A stretch of DNA of 64,000 bases, taken from contig OY755042.1 of NCBI GenBank assembly GCA_963576565.1, positions 104,399,314 to 104,463,313 on the forward strand, read 5' to 3'. The notes below the pieces were generated by a model. That model saw only the letters and a program-made list of their open reading frames with translations. It did no database searches and had not been told where the DNA came from. The DNA is from Aspidapion aeneum (lineage: Eukaryota > Arthropoda > Insecta > Coleoptera > Brentidae). Made by a program: the position numbers and the translations under genes. Shown piece after piece: positions 58,401 through 64,000 of this stretch; positions within the stretch are counted from its first letter, which is position 1, and every line of letters starts with the position of its first letter.

Positions 58401-61400
58401 GCATTTTGATGAACCAATTTAATGTAACGCAAGTCATCAATTTAATGTAATGCGAGTTACCTATATAATGTAACATGAGTGATAAATTTAATGTAACGCG
58501 AGTTGTCAATTTAATGTAACGCGAGTTATCAGTTTAATGTAACGTAAGTTGCCAATTCAATGTAACACGAGTTATCAGTTTAATGTAACGTGAGTTGCCA
58601 ATTTAATGTAACGCTGGCTACCAATTTAAAGTAGCGCGAGTTATCAATTTAATGTAACGCGAGTTATCTATTTAATGTAATACAAATCACAAACTTAATT
58701 CAAGGCGAGTTGCCAATTTAATGTAACCCTAGTTACCAATTAAAGGTAACGCGAGTTCAAAAACTTTTTGCTTTTTAAGTTTTTATAAGCAAATTTTTAA
58801 AAATTAACATCTTTATAGTTTCTTTAACTTTATTCGAGAGTAGTTCAATTTTTAAATTCGCAGAAATATTTAAAAGTATAAGGAAATGTAACTCGAGTGA
58901 TTGGTAAATTTTCTCTTCTAAAAAATTAGTTTTTTAAATATTAACATAATTGTTTGGGAGGTTTAAGCTTGAAATTAAAAACTGAACTTAAACTATTAAA
59001 ATTAAGTATTACCGTTTTCAGGGCTCTCAGCACCTTCATATTTTATGAAAATGTTCATATTTTTTTTCAGACTTCATATTTTTAGAAAAACCTTCATATT
59101 TTCCCCAATGAGGAAATTTCAGTCATAGAAGTGTGGAAATTTTCGATATTTTTCCTAGTCTTGAGTTCCTTTTAGTTTATTATTAGTTTGTTGCCTCTGA
59201 GAAAGTCTGAATAAAGTAGGGCTTTTTTGCCTTTTGTTTTATTATTCTTATGTTTGTTGCATTTCTCATGTTAATTAGTTGTTTTGCAGGGCTTTTTCAT
59301 GAATTTTATTCTTTTACTCTGTAATGTTGACTTTTTTTAAATGTTTGAGCTCGGAATAGGTATTTAAAGCATACCAATTATATCATCGAGTATACTTAAG
59401 TTTTCTATGTTACTAGATGTACAGTGTTTTGGTATATTTCCACAAAGGTCTACTGCACTTATTTCAAGAGTTAGAAAATAATGTACCTATTTTCAAGAAA
59501 TGTAGAGTAGGTCCTAAACCGCTAGAAATTGTAGATACTAATATTTTAACAGTGCCTTTATCAAATGGCAGTTTATTATATATTTTTGAGTTTAGAAAGA
59601 AAATATCTATTTTTTTAAGTTAAATCATTAACATTTATTAATTTGTAGGATGTTCCGTAAGAGATTTAAATGTTTGTGTTTTTTTATAACTTTTTTTGAT
59701 GGTATAGGATAAAGCCTACAACTTTTGCATTTATAATTTTTTTTCTATTTCTTTGAATAATTGCAGTAGACCTTGGTTTAAAAATACGGAAACACCTTAT
59801 ACCTTGTTGTAAAATATGCTTTAAAAAATGTGTCTTGTTTTTGTTTTTCCATAGTTGTTTGCATGGGGATCCAGGCCTAATTCAACTTCAAAATGTTTGC
59901 TAATACTTTTCTTAATAAATAAAATCAAAAAATATATATTTTTGCTGAGTAAATGAGTTTTCCTAAAAAACAGTTGGGTTTGACATAACAAGCCATTTGG
60001 TAGAGGACCCAAAAAAAACTGAAGTTTTTATTCATATTTCCTTCGTATTTTGTTTTCTTAATTTCATATTTTTCATAATTTTAATAGAAAAGTTCGCATT
60101 TTTCATATTATTTTGCTGTTTATATGTTGAGAGCCCTGCGTTTCATTGCCAAATAATGTATTCGATCGTAACGTGAGTTACCATGGAATATCCCCCTTGA
60201 CATTTTTATTTAAAAAAATTTAAGTAATAAATTATTATCCTTTAAAAACTATTTTCTGCAGGGATTACATATTTTCGATGTTTTTGCTTTGGTAATGTAG
60301 CGGTATGATTGCTTTGATATTTCATAAAGCTAGTTACCAAAGCAAAACTGTTGGAATCATCTACAGAAATCTAGCACAGGTATGTATTGGTAAAGCTTCG
60401 GTTTCCTATAAAGCGGTACCGCAAAAAAGCAGTGGTAATAAGTCCCTTCTTGATTTTCGGAAAAGTATAGAAATCGTTGAGACTTATATCGGAACTGTAT
60501 GAAGGATGGTCTAACAAATCGACGTTTTGTTGGGTTAAAAATTCAATGGTTTTTTGTGCTTTGTGTGAACTTGCATTTTCTTGGTGGAGGATGATTCGTC
60601 GTTCGAGGTTCATTTGTAAAAGCTTGGCGATGACTTTCGGCAAACAAATGGCGATGTACCAATCGGCAGTCCTTTGATCTTCCACAGGAATTGTTGATAC
60701 ATGACCTGCTTTTGAGACAAATGTCGCGACCATCTTTTTGGATACACTTCGAGAACGGATGACTTTTGTTGGCTTTTGTTCATCTTGAAACATCCAAACA
60801 GACGGATGACGTTATTTCGACTTGATTTGTTAACTTAAAAAATTCACTGTAGCTATAAAACTATATGTATCGCACTGACGTTTTGAATTTAAGGTAAAGA
60901 TTTAGGTTAAGTTTTAGTAAGTTCTATGTTCCTATATGCAAAATATAAAAGAAAGCCCTTGTAGTATCTCTGTAGATTCCTCGTAAGATTTTCCTACATT
61001 CATCACGCCTGTGTCATCTGCAGTCATTATTATTTGTTCTCTTTTGCAGAGGTATCTACTGACCAACCAGACGGACAAACCAACAAAGAAGCGAAACGTT
61101 GGAACTCAATGGTCGAGTCTGAAACAAAACAGAACAGAGAGCAACCAACTGTGATTCTATCTCAACCGGCCATGGCCTCTAAGCCCATAATGCATCTCGA
61201 TCAGCTGGTTAACGACATCAGGGCCACCAGGAGGAGCGACGTTAGCTTTTCACAGCCTGTCAAGAATGACGATGTTATTTTGCAGGTGAGAACATGGTTG
61301 CCAAATTTAGCGAAATTTCCCTATTTTATATAAATTTTGACATCTTTAGGGATCTAGGGAAACCCTTTCTGTTCAATACTGCAAAATTGGTTGGGAGGTT

Positions 61401-62755
61401 TTCTGATAAACTTTTTTTTTAAATTTCCGACCTTTCGATTAATTTAAAATCATCATGAGGGTTTTTTAACTGGAAAAATTAACAAATCGAAAATCAAATG
61501 CAAACACTCACGAGGTAAAAAGTAAGACTAAGACTTTTTACCTTGTGAGCTTCCTTCAAATTTTAAAAAAATCCAGGCTCAGGATGTTTACTGGGAGCAG
61601 ATTATATCTGTCTCCGTCGCAACGTCAAAATTAGCCTCAAAACCGAGGCAACCCTGACCGAAGCTGCAAATTGACAGTTGGTCTCTCCTCAGTAAACACC
61701 GTATTTCATATTTTTCAAGTTTCTCGGGCTAAATGAGACCTATTGAGGCTGAAACGCGACCGTGAAATTTTCTCATAACAAAAAAATTGTTCAGTCTTAA
61801 AACATAACTTTTTTAGCTCACACATATACTATACTATAGTAGTGTGAGCTATGGTGATCCTAATTTTTTCGAGAAAAAAAGAGTTGCTCCGATTTCAAAA
61901 ATTTTTAAATTTTTTTGTTGCGCCGTCTGTCTGTCTGTCTATCTGTCTGTATGTCTGTCTGTCTGTAACGACCAACGCGCATAACTCAAAAACCGCTTGG
62001 CCGATTTTAATGAAATTTGGTACCTAGGCTGGGTCTTGGGTCGAGATGGTCCCATTTAAAAATGAACAAAATCCACCGAACACAAACCGAATAAAAGGGT
62101 GGGGGTAGATTAAAAAAATTAGAGTTTATGTGCAAATATGGCGTGTGTGATATCAAACGAAAGGTAATTGAGTCTGGAGTTAAACAAAATACATTTTAAT
62201 TTATTTAAAAAAAAAGATGGGGGTATATTTCAAAAATTAGAGTTTAAGTGAAAATATGGCGTGTGTGATATCAAACGAAAGGTAATTGAGTCCGGAGTTT
62301 AACAAAATACATTTTAGTTTTTGTTCTTTTTAAGGGTGGGGGTAGATTTTAAAAATTTGAGTTTAAGTCAAAACATGGCTTGTGTGGTATCAAACGATAG
62401 GTAATTGAGTTTGGAGTTGAATAAAATATATTTCAGTTTTTAGTTTATTAGCTCACACGTAAACTATAACTATAGTACCTAGTGTGAGCTTAGGGGCCCA
62501 TATATTGGCAGAGTATTTTATATAGTAGGGAAAGTCCGAGATTTTCTTTATTTTTCAACAAAAAATTCCTTCCTTGACAATATTGTTATTTATTTGCAGT
62601 TCACTCAGACCCCCATCACCAGAGAAAACTTCCATAACTTGGTCAAGAGAATGACTAGATTTTATGTCAGATGTTCGATCGAGAAGGCCCTGGAAAAGCT
62701 CTGCTCCACTTTGGATAGTTTGCATTTGACTTGGACTGTGGATGTTAAATCTGTG
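52458..62755 (+). CDS. Chk1: Checkpoint kinase Chk1 (grapes), seven exons, 3' end outside window
   Basis: Ser/Thr kinase activated by ATR to delay the cell cycle when DNA is damaged or unreplicated. Exons: 52458-52528, 52785-53008, 53095-53305, 53547-53656, 57809-58012, 61050-61285, 62600-62755; all GT-AG, phases continuous, 404 residues. Gly loop GEGAYGEV (18-25), Lys40, HRD at 130-132, KPEN, DFG at 150-152, [10 protein letters not shown] (170-179). The kinase domain ends near 272. The SQ-rich linker has SQ at 311 and SFSQP with Ser341, the counterpart of human Ser345. [13 protein letters not shown] starts the C-terminal KA1 regulatory domain, which breaks off at a GTAAGT donor after residue 404. 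Roughly 60-100 residues are missing to the right. Introns 4, 5 and 6 are large and full of transposons. Confidence 0.96.
53834..54591 (+). mobile_element. Family A element, complete copy, in Chk1 intron 4
   Basis: Left hairpin GCTCACAC...GTGTGAGC (53837-53868), GTCT microsatellite (53967-54045), then three to four units of about 120 bp (motif ATGGCGTGTGTGATATCAAA near 54209 and 54327), right hairpin near 54532-54562, and a short shared tail GGGGCCCATATTTTGG. It is non-coding and in sense orientation to Chk1 by convention only. Confidence 0.8.
54592..55143. other. Chk1 intron 4, unassigned
   Basis: AT-rich intron sequence with no ORF or repeat I can name. Confidence 0.5.
55351..56187. mobile_element. 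Foldback MITE with GGGTGTCCC ends
   Basis: The left arm contains GTGTCCCAAATTC, ATTTCTAGAGGGGCTA, CTGATCCCCCTTTG and GCATTTTGGGAAGGGGTCTA. The right arm carries these reverse-complemented (to CACCCTGTA at 56187). The centre is AT-rich. Relics of the family lie at 42235-42330, 48170-48270 and possibly 18980-19060. Confidence 0.8.
56335..56649 (-). CDS. Hypothetical C2H2 zinc-finger protein, antisense in Chk1 intron 4
   Basis: 104-codon frame. One canonical finger: Cys15-x2-Cys18-x12-His31-x4-His36 with Phe22 and Leu28 at the structural positions ([17 protein letters not shown]). A second Cys54-x4-Cys59...His75 cluster is irregular. The rest is polar. The first Met may not be the start; Met11 is also possible. 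The region upstream on the minus strand (56940-57240) is richer in CpG and could be a promoter. It may be a piece of a host zinc-finger gene or a transposon-carried or pseudogenised exon; the short length and flanking inverted repeats favour the latter. Confidence 0.45.
   Translation of the reverse strand: MKIRRFCAVKMPLTCKLCDKLFSAQFNLNKHCQSKHGIQKQRYSYAESVFMFRCLEYKCSFPKNLDLCDDLKYKHNQEILEETLELRVNTPMAKQNKREMDKII
56781..57351. other. CpG-enriched intronic stretch
   Basis: Includes GCCGCCATGAC and CGCCGTCGGCCGCCGTAG near 56955-56988 and AAATGGCGGAC near 57080. Overlapping short frames on both strands have no recognisable domain. It could be the promoter of the antisense zinc-finger frame. Confidence 0.35.
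57352..57725. mobile_element. 374-bp foldback MITE in Chk1 intron 4
   Basis: AATTTATTGGGTATA at the left matches the right end TATACCCAATAAATT. Arms of about 110 bp share GGATAAGGCATCAGA and AACAATTTTTTCTTCA. It lies 83 bp before Chk1 exon 5. Confidence 0.85.
58411..58757 (+). repeat. 23-bp minisatellite in Chk1 intron 5
   Basis: About 15 degenerate copies of a 23-bp unit with core AATTTAATGTAACGCGAGTT. The CpG within GTAACGCGAG is decayed to TG or CA in many copies, as expected from methylation-type or neutral decay. Confidence 0.9.
59019..60138 (+). mobile_element. Family D non-autonomous element in Chk1 intron 5
   Basis: Ends CAGGGCTCTCAGCA and, reverse-complemented, CAGGGCTCTCAACATA. 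The interior matches the reversed copy at 28033-29117 (CCTTCATATTTT, CTACAACTTTTGCAT, CATTTGGTAGAGGACC). Length 1120 bp. The termini are hAT-like; the target duplication is not preserved. Confidence 0.72.
60371..60793 (-). pseudogene. Mariner transposase C-terminal fragment
   Basis: 140-codon frame reading [15 protein letters not shown], then [20 protein letters not shown], then [20 protein letters not shown], the middle and C-terminal part of a mariner (DD34D) transposase. In the family the second catalytic Asp lies in HHDNA; here it is Glu (HQENA). The third Asp block SPDLAPNDFF is altered to [10 protein letters not shown] but keeps the Asp. The N-terminal DNA-binding half is absent. It is dead, antisense in Chk1 intron 5. 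Confidence 0.85.
61286..61813. other. Chk1 intron 6, proximal part
   Basis: 61560-61740 contains TTTACTGGGAG and CTCAGTAAACACC in inverted array around CTCAAAACCGAGGCAACC, with weak resemblance to the 50735-51600 repeat. Otherwise unassigned. Confidence 0.4.
61814..62518 (+). mobile_element. Family A element, complete copy, in Chk1 intron 6
   Basis: Same layout as 53834-54591: left hairpin, GTCT tract (61927-61966), tandem units of about 120 bp, right hairpin (62451-62490) and tail GGGGCCCATATATTGG. It ends about 80 bp before Chk1 exon 7. Confidence 0.8.
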
Positions 62756-62995
62756 GTAAGTTTTTGAGATAGAGTCGTTGCTCGTATATCACGGATTTTT
62801 TTTATTTTTGGTATTTGTGTGGTACTTGATCCGATAAATTTTTAATTTTTTTAAAATTTTTATATAGGGGATCATAAATTTGGTTTTTTTTTTACCAAAA
62901 ACATTATTTATTACCTTGGTTACAATCGGCGCCTCAATTTATCTGCTGAAGAACGTAGTAAAAATATCTTCAACTGCTTTTGATTTTGTACAGGA

Positions 62996-64000
62996 TCGAA
63001 TTTCCACAACTAATTCACGACTAATTAGCGGCAAATTATTCCCCATATTCGATTTTGATACGTCCCGTCTAAAGCCATTTTACGAGGGTGCTTCGCTTAC
63101 TTCATATGAAGTTAGCGAAGCACCCTCAAAAACGGTTAAAAATAAGAGCGACAAAATTAATTTTTCCACAACTAATTCACGACTAATTAGCGACAAATTA
63201 TCCACCATATTCGATTTTGATAAAAGCCATTTTTACGAGGGTGCTTCGCTAACTTCATATGAAGTTAGCGAAGCACCCAAAAAAATAGTCAAAAATAAGA
63301 GCGACAAAATTAATTTTTCCACAACTAATTCACGACTAATTAGCGGCAAATTATCCACTATATTCGATTTTGATAAAAGCTATTTTTACGAGGGTGCTTC
63401 GCTAACTTCATATGAAGTTAGCGAAGCACCCTCAAAAACGGTCAAAAATAAGAATGACAAAATTAATTTTTCCACAACTAATTCACGACTAATTAGCGGC
63501 AAATTATCCACTATATTCGATTTTGATAAAAGCTATTTTTACGAGGGTGCTTCGCTAACTTCATATGAAGTTAGCGAAGCACCCTCAAAAACGGTCAAAA
63601 ATAAGAATGACAAAATTAATTTTTCCACAACTAATTCACCACTAATTAGCGGCAAATTATCCACCATATTCGATTTTGATAAAAGCCATTTTTACGAGGG
63701 TGCTTCGCTAACTTCATATGAAGTTAGCGAAGCACCCTCAAAAACGGTCAAAAATAAGAATGACAAAATTAATTTTTCCACAACTAATTCACGACTAATT
63801 AGCGGCAAATTATCCACCATATTCGATTTTGATAAAAGCCATTTTTACGAGGGTGCTTCGCTAACTTCATATGAAGTTAGCGAAGCACCCTCAAAAACGG
63901 TCAAAAATAAGAGCGACCAAATTAATTTTTCCACAACTAATTCACGACTAATTAGCGACAAATTATCCACCATATTCGATTTTGATAAAAGCCATTTTTA
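62996..64000 (+). repeat. 153-bp satellite with a 44-bp palindrome per monomer
   Basis: GAGGGTGCTTCGCT begins at 63084, 63237, 63390, 63543, 63696 and 63849: five intervals of exactly 153 bp. From each of these points runs a palindrome of up to 44 bp (GAGGGTGCTTCGCTAACTTC and its reverse complement around CATATG-type centre). The first copy has mismatches; the second lacks the last two bases. The monomer also holds CTAATTCACGACTAATTAG. Monomers differ by only a few substitutions. The array runs off the right edge, presumably within Chk1 intron 7. Confidence 0.97.

Noticed and set aside
58411..58757. CRISPR-like array
   Set aside because: Repeats are contiguous and degenerate without unique spacers, in a eukaryotic intron. 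The same applies to the 153-bp satellite.

Overview
The window is nuclear DNA of an arthropod, almost certainly an insect with a large, AT-rich, transposon-filled genome. It has spliced genes with GT-AG introns, protein families that read as insect orthologues, and many Tc1/mariner, pogo and hAT-type elements, LINEs, a tRNA-derived SINE and foldback MITEs. I cannot name the species. There is no bacterial gene organisation, no CRISPR array and no free-standing tRNA or rRNA gene that I can see.

Three protein-coding genes can be reconstructed exon by exon. (1) A syntaxin (Qa-SNARE, Syx4/Syx1-like) lies on + at 25329-34843: nine coding exons, 321 residues, complete. (2) Ube2S, the APC/C ubiquitin-chain-elongating E2, lies on - at 48560-49896: five coding exons, 200 residues, complete, with the catalytic Cys and the C-terminal Leu-Lys-Arg-Leu tail. 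(3) Chk1 (fly grapes), the DNA-damage checkpoint kinase, lies on + at 52458-62755: seven exons and 404 residues are visible, and the last exon or exons fall beyond the right edge. Ube2S and Chk1 are head to head, 2.6 kb apart, and both act in cell-cycle control. The syntaxin is a membrane-fusion protein with no evident link to them.

The rest is repeats. 1-25300 is a gene-free stack: a pogo element carrying a LINE whose tail is a 1 kb tetranucleotide repeat, a 10-bp minisatellite, several foldbacks, hAT MITEs with 8-bp target duplications, LINE fragments and two families (A, B) with internal tandem repeats. 35500-48000 is a second stack: a THAP-exon-bearing inverted repeat with a SINE inside it, a Tc1-like element, three elements with 8-bp duplications and nested repeats. 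The introns of the syntaxin and Chk1 genes are also loaded with elements. The window ends inside a 153-bp satellite in which every monomer carries a long palindrome.

The most distinctive observations are: the palindromic 153-bp satellite downstream of the last visible Chk1 exon; paired lysine-rich, phase-0 microexons in the syntaxin N-terminus; inverted duplicate THAP-like first exons; a 31-bp two-ended remnant that matches the termini of a 3.2 kb element; and an antisense C2H2 zinc-finger ORF inside a Chk1 intron. I found no convincing new multi-gene system. All identifications come from reading the sequence and remembered family motifs; no database search was run.
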